Below, in pieces: positions 1-8,466 of a DNA stretch of 64,000 nucleotides; positions within the stretch are counted from its first letter, which is position 1; every line of letters starts with the position of its first letter. The stretch is taken from the NCBI GenBank assembly GCA_910586585.1, contig CAJUKA010000014.1, forward strand, positions 12,034 through 76,033, read 5' to 3'. The stretch comes from an uncultured Lachnospiraceae bacterium. Lineage in GTDB: Bacteria > Bacillota > Clostridia > Lachnospirales > Lachnospiraceae. Under the pieces are notes generated by a model, which worked only from the letters and a program-made list of their open reading frames with translations, had not been told where the DNA came from and ran no database searches. The translations under genes and the position numbers were made by a program.

Positions 1-143
1 TTTATCATTACATTTGGGAAAAAACGATTCTTATACTGCAGCCCAATCAAAAGATAAATGAGCGCAAAACACAGAATCATTCCTCCTAAAATACTAAAAT
101 ATAAGGCCCTTCTTTTCGTTGCCTTTGCTACTTTTTCTGTCAT
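1..143 (-). CDS. N-terminus of a membrane-anchored protein (truncated by window edge)
   Basis: The reverse strand opens with ATG at 143 and stays open to the window edge, giving 47 residues. A lysine/arginine-rich start (MTEKVAKATKRR) is followed by a hydrophobic segment at about residues 13-36, then KNRFFPN. A short basic cytoplasmic tail, one membrane helix and a 'Y-x-x-FFPN' sequence right after it resemble the beginnings of VanW or L,D-transpeptidase proteins with a PG_binding_4 domain, but too little is present to decide. The ribosome binding site is weak (GGAAAG). Seen: start, helix, open frame. Inferred: a cell-wall function. Confidence 0.5.
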   Translation of the reverse strand, partial: MTEKVAKATKRRALYFSILGGMILCFALIYLLIGLQYKNRFFPNVMI

Positions 144-196
144 ATGAATTTCTCGCTTTCCTATGTAAACTCTACTTATTAACCTGAATTCGTTTA

Positions 197-232
197 GCAT
201 AGGGCGCATTAAATATTTAACGCGCCCTATGC
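197..232 (-). terminator. Near-perfect hairpin after ldh
   Basis: GCATAGGGCGC at 197-207 pairs with GCGCCCTATGC at 222-232 (11 bp). The 14-nt interval contains a further TTAAAT/ATTTAA match, so almost the whole 36 nt is a palindrome. It lies between the ldh stop (356) and the next gene start (143). No strong T-tract follows on either strand, so it may be a terminator, an operator or an mRNA-stabilising structure. Confidence 0.45.
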
Positions 233-355
233 CAATATAGGTTTTAACCAAACATACAATATACTATAATGAAAGCAGCCATTAAAATCAACTGATTTTT
301 ATCAAATCCAGAAATTGCCTGTAACCTTTCAGCTTCGTCACATATTTACAGCCCT

Positions 356-1312
356 TTAAAGGTTCAATCCCTTTATTACTTCTGCGAGCGTATCGGCTGA
401 CTGTTTTAGCTTTATCTGCTCCTCTTGGCTCAAAGAAATAGGCACTCTTGTCTCTACACCGCAACTGCCTACAACCGCCGGCATACTCAATGCCATGCCT
501 TCTATTCCATATTCCCCATGAATCATTCTTGATATTGGGAGAATAGCACGGTCATTTCTTACAATTGCTTCACAGATACGTCTCACCGACATTGCAATAC
601 CATAATAAGTTGCCCGTTTTTTGGAAATGATTTCGTAAGCACTATTCTTTACTTCTTCTGCAATTCTCTCCATAGATTCTTCATGCTGGAAATGTCCGCG
701 CATCTCACAAAAATCATTTAATGGCACACCGGAAACATTTGCGCTGCTCCATGCTGCAATCTCACTGTCTCCATGTTCACCAATAATAAATGCATGAACA
801 CTTTTGCTGTCTACATCCAAATGTTCTCCCAGCTTATATTTTAATCTGGCGCTGTCAAGAACGGTTCCAGAACCAATGACTCTGTTTTCAGGCATGTTGC
901 CCAGTTTACATGCTGTATATGTGAGGATATCGACAGGATTGGAAACAATTAATAAAATGCCCTCATAATTTCTGCTTGCAATCTGAGGTATAATACTTTT
1001 AAATATTTCTACATTCTTGTGCACAAGATCCAATCTTGTCTCGTCTGGTTTCTGGTTTGCTCCTGCTGTTACAATCACAATTGCAGCATCTGTGATATCA
1101 TCATAACCCCCTGCATAAATATCAACATGCCCTACAAATGGGATACCATGCGCAATATCAAGAGCTTCTCCCTCTGCTCTGTCGTGGTCTGCATCTATCA
1201 ATACCATCTCAGAGAACAAGCCACTCTGCATCAGGCAGAATGCAATCGTAGACCCCACGAAACCGCACCCAATAATTGCTACCTTTCTGTTGTTAATCAC
1301 TACTTTTTCCAT
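356..1312 (-). CDS. ldh: L-lactate dehydrogenase
   Basis: Reduces pyruvate to L-lactate with NADH in the cytoplasm, a fermentative electron sink. The 318-residue length is normal. Visible features are the Rossmann motif GCGFVG near residue 15, the substrate-loop segment NQKPDETRLDL whose Gln marks lactate rather than malate dehydrogenase, SARLKYKLG with the substrate-binding Arg, and the catalytic His in IGEHGDSE. An excellent ribosome binding site (AAGGAGG, about 1323-1330) sits 10 nt before the ATG. The gene is alone, with a structured leader upstream and a hairpin downstream, so it is probably monocistronic. The family assignment is firm. Confidence 0.95.
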   Translation of the reverse strand: MEKVVINNRKVAIIGCGFVGSTIAFCLMQSGLFSEMVLIDADHDRAEGEALDIAHGIPFVGHVDIYAGGYDDITDAAIVIVTAGANQKPDETRLDLVHKNVEIFKSIIPQIASRNYEGILLIVSNPVDILTYTACKLGNMPENRVIGSGTVLDSARLKYKLGEHLDVDSKSVHAFIIGEHGDSEIAAWSSANVSGVPLNDFCEMRGHFQHEESMERIAEEVKNSAYEIISKKRATYYGIAMSVRRICEAIVRNDRAILPISRMIHGEYGIEGMALSMPAVVGSCGVETRVPISLSQEEQIKLKQSADTLAEVIKGLNL

Positions 1313-1340
1313 TATAATATAACCTCCTTATTTCTTTAAT

Positions 1341-1456
1341 CGAGTAGGGAAGTTTCGTCTTCTTCCTACTCGCGCGCCGGACGCGGACAGCTTTTGCTGC
1401 ATAATTCCTCTTCGCGTTCGTGTGCATAAAAAGCATGGTCCATTGTAAAACCATGC
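1341..1456 (-). promoter_or_regulatory. Structured leader region of ldh
   Basis: Two hairpins precede the ldh ribosome binding site. One pairs CGAGTAGGGA (1341-1350) with TTCCTACTCG (1363-1372), with one wobble. The other pairs GCATGGT (1433-1439) with ACCATGC (1450-1456). GC-rich sequence lies between them. The first ends only about 11 nt upstream of the Shine-Dalgarno sequence and could modulate translation. No known riboswitch was recognised. Confidence 0.35.
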
Positions 1457-1557
1457 CTGATTATCAAATCACTACTATCATATTATGGCAAGTGGAATGA
1501 TACTTTTACTAACCTTCCCAAAATTTTTGAAATATATTCACCCATTCCTTCTGATGC

Positions 1558-2022
1558 CTAATACTCTAATGGTTTTCTGATTTCCATTAATTCTTTCATC
1601 TTTAGAAGGACTGCAAGGTATACGCCATTTTGAACACCTTCTGCCCACATTGCACCTTTCACATCGCCTTTTATCACATATTTTGACAAGATATCCCCCA
1701 AAACAGTGATATCCTGCAAAGAACATGCCTCAATCACACGAAGTTCATCTTTTTCTGTCTTCATACGATATCTCGAAAAGGTATATACGTAATTTCTATT
1801 TAAAAAATCTGTCTTTTTGACTTCTTTTACAAAATTGAGCAGTGTCGAATCATATACTGGCACTGTCAAGGAACTCTTATCAATTCCTTCACCACTAAAA
1901 ATACTTGATGTAGCAGTCCCACTGACATTTTGAAGCCATGACAAATATTTCATCAGCCTCGCTACATCTTCCTGATAGCAAATGATAATTTCATCTCTCG
2001 AAAGCTTCATGCTCTCCTGCAT
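1558..2022 (-). CDS. Small conserved-looking protein of unknown function
   Basis: 154 residues if translation starts at the ATG at 2022, which has GGAGGA six bases upstream; the frame extends ten codons further without a ribosome binding site. I do not recognise a named domain. The protein is soluble, with no signal peptide or membrane helix. It begins with an acidic helical stretch, has a central segment LTVPVYDSTLLNFVKEV and ends in a helix KMKELMEIRKPLEY. The layout (NYVYTFSRYRM, then alternating hydrophobics) suggests a compact alpha/beta fold. It lies alone between ldh and a repeat-rich gap. No function is proposed. Confidence 0.75.
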   Translation of the reverse strand: MQESMKLSRDEIIICYQEDVARLMKYLSWLQNVSGTATSSIFSGEGIDKSSLTVPVYDSTLLNFVKEVKKTDFLNRNYVYTFSRYRMKTEKDELRVIEACSLQDITVLGDILSKYVIKGDVKGAMWAEGVQNGVYLAVLLKMKELMEIRKPLEY

Positions 2023-2120
2023 ATTCGTCCTCCATTCTAGTTCTCTCTGCATACGGCTACTTTTATTCTATCATAAAACATCAAAATGTACAGCAGTTAT
2101 TGTAAAAATTTGGTTGCATA

Positions 2121-2310
2121 TAGTAACAGTCCGTTACTGTTCACAACCGCGCCATGCACTTGCTGCATGGTGTCGGAGCAAGCGCCAAAATGCGTGCTTT
2201 TTCGCATTTTGTGTGCATCAGTTGTTGCAATTCACACCCAAATCGTTGTAAATGTATGTGAAATCTGGCGTATGTGTGAATTGCAGCAACAGTTCAGCCA
2301 TGCAAAATTT
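2121..2310. repeat. Composite inverted-repeat element
   Basis: The gap between the 2022 and 2387 starts is filled by nested inverted repeats. The largest pairs GTTGTTGCAATTCACAC (2221-2237) with GTGTGAATTGCAGCAAC (2274-2290), 17 bp with one mismatch. Smaller ones are AACAGT/ACTGTT near 2126-2142, CCATGCA/TGCATGG near 2153-2172 and AAAATGCG/CGCATTTT near 2188-2212. The end (CAACAGTTCAGCCATGCA) resembles sequences near 32375 and 62585. It is non-coding and may be a degenerate MITE-like repeat. Confidence 0.5.
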
Positions 2311-2323
2311 ATCGTAATAATAC

Positions 2324-2352
2324 TTGTTCTCTTCCATCTTGGATATTATAAT
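2324..2352 (+). promoter_or_regulatory. Sigma-A promoter of the VanZ gene
   Basis: TTGTTC at 2324-2329 and a perfect TATAAT at 2347-2352 are separated by 17 bp. Transcription would start near 2359, inside the left arm of the 10-bp inverted repeat 2351-2360/2379-2388 that brackets the Shine-Dalgarno sequence. Confidence 0.65.
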
Positions 2353-2386
2353 AGGAAACATATTTTAAAATAAAGGAGTGTTTCCT

Positions 2387-2941
2387 ATGCGAATTTTGCG
2401 TTTTTTCATCAAACTGCTGTCATTTGTGCCGGCCTTAATCATCATGTATATTATTTTTTCCTTTTCTGCTCAAGATGGGACTGCCAGTTCCATGCAAAGC
2501 TATAAAGTTACCAAAAAAATTGTATCCACTGCTGACAGAATGCTTGACTTAGAGCTTACCGAGCAGCAGACAAACCGCTGTATTCGGAAAATACACTACT
2601 ATATTCGGAAACTTGCTCACTTTACAGAATATTTTCTGCTTGCAGTATCCGTCTCTGTACCATTGTATGTTTATGGCATACGCGGTATATGGCTCGTGAT
2701 AACTGCTGGTATTTTATGCAGCGGTTTTGCAGCACTCGATGAATTTCATCAGCTCTTCGTACAGGGACGCGGTGCCTCTGTCCGCGATGTTATTATTGAT
2801 AGCTGCGGAGCGCTTGTCGGCATTTTCATTGTAAGAATTTTAGGATATATCACCAGAAAAACACTGGTAGAACCACTATGCCGGCACAAAAGGCAAAATC
2901 CATATCCCTCACAGCACTGTACTAGTACCCCGTTCAGCTAA
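2387..2941 (+). CDS. VanZ family membrane protein
   Basis: 184 residues. VanZ-like proteins are small polytopic membrane proteins; VanZ itself gives low-level teicoplanin resistance by an unclear mechanism. Family signatures are RKLAHFTEYFLLA around residues 85-97 and DEFHQLFVQGRGASVRD around 128-144. Four hydrophobic segments can be drawn, starting with SFVPALIIMYIIFSFSA after the basic N-terminus. The ATG at 2387 is preferred over the in-frame GTG at 2378 because AAAGGAG (2372-2378) lies 8 nt before it. The end overlaps the convergent esterase stop by 4 bp. Confidence 0.85.
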   Translation: MRILRFFIKLLSFVPALIIMYIIFSFSAQDGTASSMQSYKVTKKIVSTADRMLDLELTEQQTNRCIRKIHYYIRKLAHFTEYFLLAVSVSVPLYVYGIRGIWLVITAGILCSGFAALDEFHQLFVQGRGASVRDVIIDSCGALVGIFIVRILGYITRKTLVEPLCRHKRQNPYPSQHCTSTPFS

Positions 2942-3759
2942 AAATTATATTTGAGCCAGTTTTTGCAAAGCTGCATCCACTGTTCACATTGTGGTTCAAT
3001 TTCCTTCCCCGCAGCCATTGCCGTTTCCTTTGTGGCAAGCGCACTCCCGTGTACCCCATGCGGAAATACATGGTATTCAAATTTGATGCCTGCCTTTCTG
3101 AGCGCTGATGCAAACATCAAAGAATTTTCAAGTGGCACAGACCCATCTTCAAATGTGTGCCACATAAATACAGGGGGAACGCTTTCTGTTACCTGATTTT
3201 CGAGGCTTAGTTCCTTCTCAAGCAAAGGATCTGCCTTGCTACCCATTAAATTGACAAAACTGCCTTTATGTGCAAATTCTCCTGCTGTTATTACAGGATA
3301 GGCAAGTATCATTCCATTTGGTTGATACCATTCCCTTTTTTTGCCCATCTCCTTTTCAAGCCAGTCTCTGTCCCAAAAGCAGCCAAGACTTGCAGCCAGA
3401 TGCCCACCTGCTGAAAAACCTGCCACAATAATTTTGGCTCGGTCAACAGCATATTCTTCTGCATGTTCCCTGATATATGCTACTGACCATGCAAGCTCCA
3501 TCAGCGCTTGCGGATGTTCTGCTCCCTGCCTTGAAATATCATACCAAAGAACCGCCGCATGACACCCTGCAGTTAGAAACTGAAATGCTATTGGTTCTCC
3601 TTCCCTGACTGATACATGTTCATATCCGCCACCTGGACAAATTAAAACCAATGGACGTTTGCGATCCCCATAAGTTTCTGGATAACTTTCGTGGAGATAC
3701 AAGAAAAGCGTTGCCTGCACAGCATTTCCAATCTCCACTTTCACACGTTCATATATCAT
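2938..3759 (-). CDS. Alpha/beta hydrolase, esterase/acetylesterase type
   Basis: 273 residues with an oxyanion-hole region CPGGGYEHVS near residue 40, the nucleophile elbow GFSAGGH near 115-121 (G-x-S-x-G), a likely acid in FEDGSVP near 203-209 and the catalytic His in PHGVHGSA near 230-237. This matches the BD-FAE/carbohydrate acetylesterase branch (AXE1/DeaC-like), which removes acetyl groups from sugars or xylan; the natural substrate cannot be read from sequence. There is no signal peptide, so it is cytoplasmic. AGGAGA precedes the ATG. It is probably cotranscribed with, or downstream of, the DUF3048 gene, separated by a repeat element. Confidence 0.8.
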   Translation of the reverse strand: MIYERVKVEIGNAVQATLFLYLHESYPETYGDRKRPLVLICPGGGYEHVSVREGEPIAFQFLTAGCHAAVLWYDISRQGAEHPQALMELAWSVAYIREHAEEYAVDRAKIIVAGFSAGGHLAASLGCFWDRDWLEKEMGKKREWYQPNGMILAYPVITAGEFAHKGSFVNLMGSKADPLLEKELSLENQVTESVPPVFMWHTFEDGSVPLENSLMFASALRKAGIKFEYHVFPHGVHGSALATKETAMAAGKEIEPQCEQWMQLCKNWLKYNF

Positions 3760-3776
3760 ATAATTTCTCCTATTTT

Positions 3777-3879
3777 AAAGTCGCTGCGCGACGGCTCTTA
3801 AGCAACAGTCTCTCCGATGCCCTCTTCTGAGAGGAATTTTCTCTCCTGAAAATCCCTCTCTTGCATCTTCGCGACTTTT
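3777..3879 (-). repeat. Dispersed intergenic repeat (GCGCAGCGA family), copy 1
   Basis: The element is bounded by AAAGTCGC (3777-3784) and GCGACTTT (3871-3878) in inverted orientation. Read on the minus strand, its last part (CTTAAGAGCCGTCGCGCAGCGA) closely matches elements at 39057 and 43988, and the esterase ribosome binding site follows directly. An internal GAGAG/CTCTC-rich section could fold. Confidence 0.55.
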
Positions 3880-3908
3880 GTTTTTATCGCTGCAAAAACT
3901 GACACAGC

Positions 3909-4997
3909 TTACTTAAATATGACTGGCCTTTCTTTCTGTGCTACAGCGATATATGTTTTTCCTTCGTTAAGCTGAATTTCATTTCCAAAGTCATCATAAT
4001 ATACAGTAGGCGTATATTCCCCTGTTTTCTGCCAGGTCACATGAATACACTTTCCCTTGGTAAAATAATATCCGTCCTCTGTATTGTCAATATTTTGAAA
4101 ATACAAATATCCTTTTGCATCTAATCTGCACCACTTTGTATTTTGAACAATCACATTGGCAAACTTAAGCTGTTGTCCATTTAATCCATCTGTTTGTGGC
4201 TTTCCATGGATGGATTTATAATACATACCATCTGTTGGGTTATAGACAAATGAACTTTTGGTATATGGAAAGATCTGTGACAAATCTATTGCATTTGCTG
4301 CTACTGCCCCTACACCATATTGTTCTAGAGTATTGACTCCATCTGCAAATGTGAAATGTTTCGGATTATAAAATCCTTCTCTTATATTGAGGGAATAACC
4401 AAGCTGGGCACAAGCATTTATAATACCTGGTGCACTTGTATATGCATTGTGAGGCGCTTTTTTGTCAGATGTTCTAAAAAATGCTTCGGAACCTGGCGCA
4501 CCTCCGCCTACACCATACTGGTTGGTGCCAGATATATTGTTGATATCTGCTGCCGTAATTCTGTCTTTCATATAGACAACACCACCAAAGTGAATCAAAA
4601 TCGGATCCCACTCTGTTGCCTGGGGAATATAATAAGCCCTGCAACTTCTGACATTTCCAATTTTGGCAAGTCCAGTCCAGTTGTTCATTACTGCCAACTG
4701 CCGTGAAATTTCACCCTCCTCCATCATTTCATACAATATATCTGCATTGCTAATACCATAGGAGGGCTGTGCTACCTTATCAGTGGGCATCATCACCGCG
4801 ATTGGTCTGATTATTGTCTGTTCCACAGGCACCCACTCATTTGTATATACACTCCTGACATATCCCGGAAGAACTTCATCTGCTTTTGCCACTGCTGCTG
4901 GCGATATGCTATTTCCCGCCATGACTGCAACGGTAGCGGCGGCAAGTACCGTTGCCGCAATTTTTTTCAGAGCTGTTTTTATTGTTCTTTTTTTCAT
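3909..4997 (-). CDS. Secreted DUF3048 (YerB-like) protein
   Basis: 362 residues. An N-terminal signal peptide (basic MKKRTIKTALKK, hydrophobic ATVLAAATVAVMAG, likely cleavage around residue 39 near KADE) predicts export. No lipobox cysteine is visible, unlike Bacillus YerB. The DUF3048 signature is RPIAVMMPTDK, then QPSYGISNADILYEM around residues 64-90, and GNVRSCRAYYI near 115. The C-terminal domain (DUF3048_C) ends in KTYIAVAQKERPVIFK. Its function is unknown; YerB-type proteins are surface proteins of spore formers. It follows sigH by 28 bp and is probably the last gene of that operon. Confidence 0.85.
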   Translation of the reverse strand: MKKRTIKTALKKIAATVLAAATVAVMAGNSISPAAVAKADEVLPGYVRSVYTNEWVPVEQTIIRPIAVMMPTDKVAQPSYGISNADILYEMMEEGEISRQLAVMNNWTGLAKIGNVRSCRAYYIPQATEWDPILIHFGGVVYMKDRITAADINNISGTNQYGVGGGAPGSEAFFRTSDKKAPHNAYTSAPGIINACAQLGYSLNIREGFYNPKHFTFADGVNTLEQYGVGAVAANAIDLSQIFPYTKSSFVYNPTDGMYYKSIHGKPQTDGLNGQQLKFANVIVQNTKWCRLDAKGYLYFQNIDNTEDGYYFTKGKCIHVTWQKTGEYTPTVYYDDFGNEIQLNEGKTYIAVAQKERPVIFK

Positions 4998-5025
4998 TCT
5001 ATAATCTCCCTTCTACGATTAAAAA

Positions 5026-5646
5026 TTATATCCTAACTGCTTTTCTAAGTTTTGATTTCAATCTCTGAAGTGCATTGTCTGTAGACTTTTCATCTCTTGA
5101 AAGTACCTTTGCTATTTGTGAATAGCTCATACCTGTTATATACAAATCAAGTACCTGCTTTTCAAAGCTGCTCAGTTCCTTATCTATGATAGCTTCTATA
5201 TCTGCCACATTCTCTTTGTCTATCAGAAGCTGCTCTGGATTTGTTTCCACCTCTGATGCAAGTACATTCACAAGTTCCATGCCGCTGCTTTCGCCTTCCG
5301 TTTCTGCCATATCTGCATAAAGCGAAATATATGTATTTAGCGGTGCATGTTTTTCTCTGCGCGATGCCTGTACTGCATTATACATTTGACGTGATACACA
5401 CAAGTCTGCAAATGTATAAAAGCTGGCATCTCTTCCTGCGTCAAAATCTCTCACTGCCTTAAAAAGCCCTATCATGCCTTCCTGTATCAGATCATCATTG
5501 TCGGCGCCAAGAATATACATAGACTTTGCTTTTTTCCGCACTAAATTTTTGTATTTATCAATAATATAATCTGTTATCTGTGTCTCACCGTCTTTTAGCC
5601 TGTCTATCAGCTGCTCATCTGTTAAACTAAAATATATATCTGACAT
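5026..5646 (-). CDS. sigH: RNA polymerase sporulation sigma factor SigH
   Basis: 206 residues, the normal size for Spo0H/SigH of the sigma-70 family, which directs early-stationary and sporulation transcription. Region 2 is clear: DNDDLIQEGMIGLFKAVRDF near residues 49-68 and FYTFADLCVSRQMYNA near 76-91. Region 4 is FEKQVLDLYITGMSYSQIAKVL near 160-182, followed by a helix-turn-helix. It sits downstream of rlmB, mrnC and cysS, the same neighbourhood as in many Clostridia and Bacilli. The ribosome binding site is weak, with GGGGGT about 13 nt upstream. Confidence 0.92.
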   Translation of the reverse strand: MSDIYFSLTDEQLIDRLKDGETQITDYIIDKYKNLVRKKAKSMYILGADNDDLIQEGMIGLFKAVRDFDAGRDASFYTFADLCVSRQMYNAVQASRREKHAPLNTYISLYADMAETEGESSGMELVNVLASEVETNPEQLLIDKENVADIEAIIDKELSSFEKQVLDLYITGMSYSQIAKVLSRDEKSTDNALQRLKSKLRKAVRI

Positions 5647-5725
5647 CTATCGCCCGATACCCCCTGCTCTTATCAATTTGTATCCGAATGCATGTCCAAA
5701 AATATTATAGAACCATAAATTGTAT

Positions 5726-6523
5726 TCACGAAATACCATTCATTCTCTGTCTAACAATCTCATAAGCCAGTACCCCAGCAGCAACAGAAGCATTTAGCGA
5801 ATCAATTTCACCCTTCATTGGTATTGATGCTGCAAAATCACATTTTTCCTTGACAAGCCTGCCTACCCCTTCTCCCTCATTTCCAATCACAAGCCCTATT
5901 GGACCCTTCAAATCAAGCTGATACATGGAAGTTCCATTCATATCCGCACATACAAACCAGATACCCTCTTTCTTTAACTCCTCAATCGTTCTGCCAATAT
6001 TGGTAACTCTGGCTACGGGAGTATAATTGAGCGCACCTGCAGAAGCCTTTGCCACAGTTGCAGTCAGCCCTGCTGCACGGTTTTTGGGGATAATGACGCC
6101 GTGGGCTCCCACAAGATTTGCAGTCCTTATAATAGCCCCCAAATTATGCGGATCTTCAATATTATCGAGCAAAAAAAGAAATGGCGGTTCTCCTTTTTTG
6201 TGTGCAGATGCAAGGATATCATCAACCTGTGCATATTCATATGCCGCAATATACGCAATTACGCCCTGATGCCTGCCTGTCACACTCAACTGATCCAGTC
6301 TTTCCTTTGTCACAAATTTTGTGATTGTATTGTGTTTTTTTGCTTCTCTCTTGATCGTCTGAATCGGGCCATCTTGGAGGCCATCTTGGATCAAAAGCTT
6401 GTCAACAGGTTTTCCTGCACGGTAAGCTTCTATAACAGCATTTCTGCCTTCTATTGTAAATTCGTTTCCTGTTGTATCTGGATACTCCTTGGAAACCGTT
6501 CCGGTAAATGTTTCGTTTTTCAT
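5726..6523 (-). CDS. rlmB: 23S rRNA (guanosine-2'-O-)-methyltransferase RlmB
   Basis: 265 residues. The N-terminal RNA-binding domain begins FTIEGRNAVIEAYRAG near residues 22-37. The SpoU/TrmH SAM-dependent domain carries motif 1 DNIEDPHNLGAIIRTA near 120-135, motif 2 GNEGEGVGRL near 214-223 and motif 3 LNASVAAGV near 239-247, which form the trefoil-knot cofactor site. It methylates the ribose of G2251 (E. coli numbering) in the ribosomal P loop. It is adjacent to mrnC and cysS in the common Firmicute order. Start ATG at 6523. Confidence 0.93.
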   Translation of the reverse strand: MKNETFTGTVSKEYPDTTGNEFTIEGRNAVIEAYRAGKPVDKLLIQDGLQDGPIQTIKREAKKHNTITKFVTKERLDQLSVTGRHQGVIAYIAAYEYAQVDDILASAHKKGEPPFLFLLDNIEDPHNLGAIIRTANLVGAHGVIIPKNRAAGLTATVAKASAGALNYTPVARVTNIGRTIEELKKEGIWFVCADMNGTSMYQLDLKGPIGLVIGNEGEGVGRLVKEKCDFAASIPMKGEIDSLNASVAAGVLAYEIVRQRMNGIS

Positions 6524-6581
6524 ATAAATCCCCTCTGTCGCCTCAATATAGACAGTGCCTTTTGCTACCTTAGAAGTATTT

Positions 6582-7031
6582 TCACACGATTATCTGTGCT
6601 TCTTCCAAAGACTGCCCAATAATCTGTGTAATTCTTTCCATGTTGTCTTTTAGAAAAAGATAACCACACAATGCCTCAAAGCCGGTCGCTTTGTGATAAT
6701 CAGAAAGACTAGCATTTTTCGCCGAAGAATTTGTTTTTGTATTTTTCCCTCTTCTATAGACTTCCTGTTCCTCTTCTGTGAGGCTCTCATATACCGCCTC
6801 TATCATTTTAGCCTGTGTCTGAGCACATACTATTTTTGTTGTATGCCTATGCAGCGTATTAGCAGCACGCTGTCCCTTTTCTACAATCAATGTTCTGATA
6901 ATAATTTCAAATACCGCATCACCAATATAGGCCAGCGTGAGGGGGGAATATGTTCTGATATCTACTCCCCCGCTGCCAAATTCTTTATGAATCTGCGAAA
7001 GCATACTGCATTCATTTAAGCCTTCTTCCAT
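6582..7031 (-). CDS. mrnC: Mini-ribonuclease III
   Basis: 149 residues. It contains a single RNase III catalytic domain without a double-stranded-RNA-binding domain, typical of MrnC, which trims 23S rRNA precursor ends. Seen: YSPLTLAYIGDAVFEI near residues 24-39 with the catalytic Asp, NTKTNSSAKNASLSDYHKATGFEALCGYL split over about 97-125, and the conserved GFEAL/GYL pair. The ATG at 7031 lies inside the end of cysS (16-nt overlap) with AAGGTG upstream, so the genes are translationally coupled. Confidence 0.92.
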   Translation of the reverse strand: MEEGLNECSMLSQIHKEFGSGGVDIRTYSPLTLAYIGDAVFEIIIRTLIVEKGQRAANTLHRHTTKIVCAQTQAKMIEAVYESLTEEEQEVYRRGKNTKTNSSAKNASLSDYHKATGFEALCGYLFLKDNMERITQIIGQSLEEAQIIV

Positions 7032-8437
7032 TTAACACCTTCTCGTGTATCCTCCAATACGATACCCTTCTCTAATAATTCATTGCGGATTGCATCTGCC
7101 TTTGCAAAATCCTTTGCTTTTTTTGCCGCGGTTCTCTCCTCAATTCTTGCAAGAACATAGCTTTCGAGCTCTGAATCTATAGCATTTTCTGCCTCTTTTG
7201 CCGCGTATGCTGTTGTCAAGTCAAGAGAAAGCACCTCATCAAAGCTCTCTGCCAGTGCATATTTCGTGCTATCTGAGATATCATCCTTAAGCATATCATA
7301 CAACACCGTAATTGCCATCGAAGAATTAAGATCATCGCACAGTGCAGACGCAAATTTTTCCTTATACAATGCAAATTTGTCAGAATCTATGGCGCCCGTT
7401 TTGTCAAGCATCCCAATTTTCTTGATAAGCTTGTCATACGCAGCACTCATATTATCAAGAACTTCATAAGAAAATTCCAACGGCTTCCGATAATGTGACT
7501 GCAAACAGAAAAATCTGTACACCACAGGATTGTATCCCTTGGATTCTAACAATGACACTGTCAGAAAATCACCTTTTGACTTACTCATCTTTCCTGTTAT
7601 GTCATTGAGATGATGCACATGAAACCAATAGTTGCACCACTTATGACCAATATAAGATTCACTCTGTGCAATCTCATTTGTATGATGTGGGAAAATATTA
7701 TCTACGCCGCCGCAATGAATGTCCATATATTCACCTAGGTGTTTCATACTGATGCAAGAGCATTCAATATGCCAGCCCGGATATCCAATTCCCCAAGGGC
7801 TTTCCCATTTCAGTTCCTGATCTGCAAATTTTGATTTGGTAAACCATAGCACAAAGTCACTTTTATTTTTCTTGTTCTCATCGACATCAACATCATCACG
7901 CACGCCGACTAAAAGTTCCTTTTCACTCTGGCTTGAAAATACATAGTACTCCTGAAGTCTTGACGTATCAAAATAAATATTGCCGCCGCTTTTATATGCA
8001 TATCCTTTTTCTATCAAAACTTCTATCATATGAATAAATTCTGTGATACAATTTGTTGCAGGCTCTACCACATCTGGGGTTTTGATATTCAATTTTCTGC
8101 AGTCCTCAAAAAATGCGTCTGTATAAAAGCGGGCAATTTCCAAAACTGTCTTGTGCTCCCTTTTTGCCCCTTTCAGCATTTTATCCTCACCTGTATCCGC
8201 ATCACTCGAAAGATGCCCTACATCTGTAATATTCATGACACGCTTTACATCATAGCCAATATAACGCAATGTCTTTTCCAGTAAATCCTCCATAATATAA
8301 CATCTCAAGTTTCCAATATGCGCATAGTGGTATACCGTAGGTCCGCATGTATACATTGCAGCCTTTCCATCAATATTGGGGATAAACTGCTCCACTTTTT
8401 TTGTCAGTGTGTTGTAAAAGGACAATTTATTTTCCAT
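7016..8437 (-). CDS. cysS: Cysteinyl-tRNA synthetase
   Basis: 473 residues, class I aminoacyl-tRNA synthetase charging tRNA-Cys. The HIGH motif is YAHIGN near residues 38-43, next to a zinc-ligand Cys in TCGPTVY. The other zinc ligands lie in IECSCIS and HHTNEIAQSE near 213-245. The KMSKS loop is KMSKSKGD near 273-280. The C-terminal helical bundle and anticodon-binding end carry AAKKAKDFAKADAIRNEL. It lies downstream of cysE, linking cysteine synthesis and use. No T-box leader was found upstream. Confidence 0.96.
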   Translation of the reverse strand: MENKLSFYNTLTKKVEQFIPNIDGKAAMYTCGPTVYHYAHIGNLRCYIMEDLLEKTLRYIGYDVKRVMNITDVGHLSSDADTGEDKMLKGAKREHKTVLEIARFYTDAFFEDCRKLNIKTPDVVEPATNCITEFIHMIEVLIEKGYAYKSGGNIYFDTSRLQEYYVFSSQSEKELLVGVRDDVDVDENKKNKSDFVLWFTKSKFADQELKWESPWGIGYPGWHIECSCISMKHLGEYMDIHCGGVDNIFPHHTNEIAQSESYIGHKWCNYWFHVHHLNDITGKMSKSKGDFLTVSLLESKGYNPVVYRFFCLQSHYRKPLEFSYEVLDNMSAAYDKLIKKIGMLDKTGAIDSDKFALYKEKFASALCDDLNSSMAITVLYDMLKDDISDSTKYALAESFDEVLSLDLTTAYAAKEAENAIDSELESYVLARIEERTAAKKAKDFAKADAIRNELLEKGIVLEDTREGVKWKKA

Positions 8438-8466
8438 TTTCTATCAAAACCTCCAAATGTATCTGA

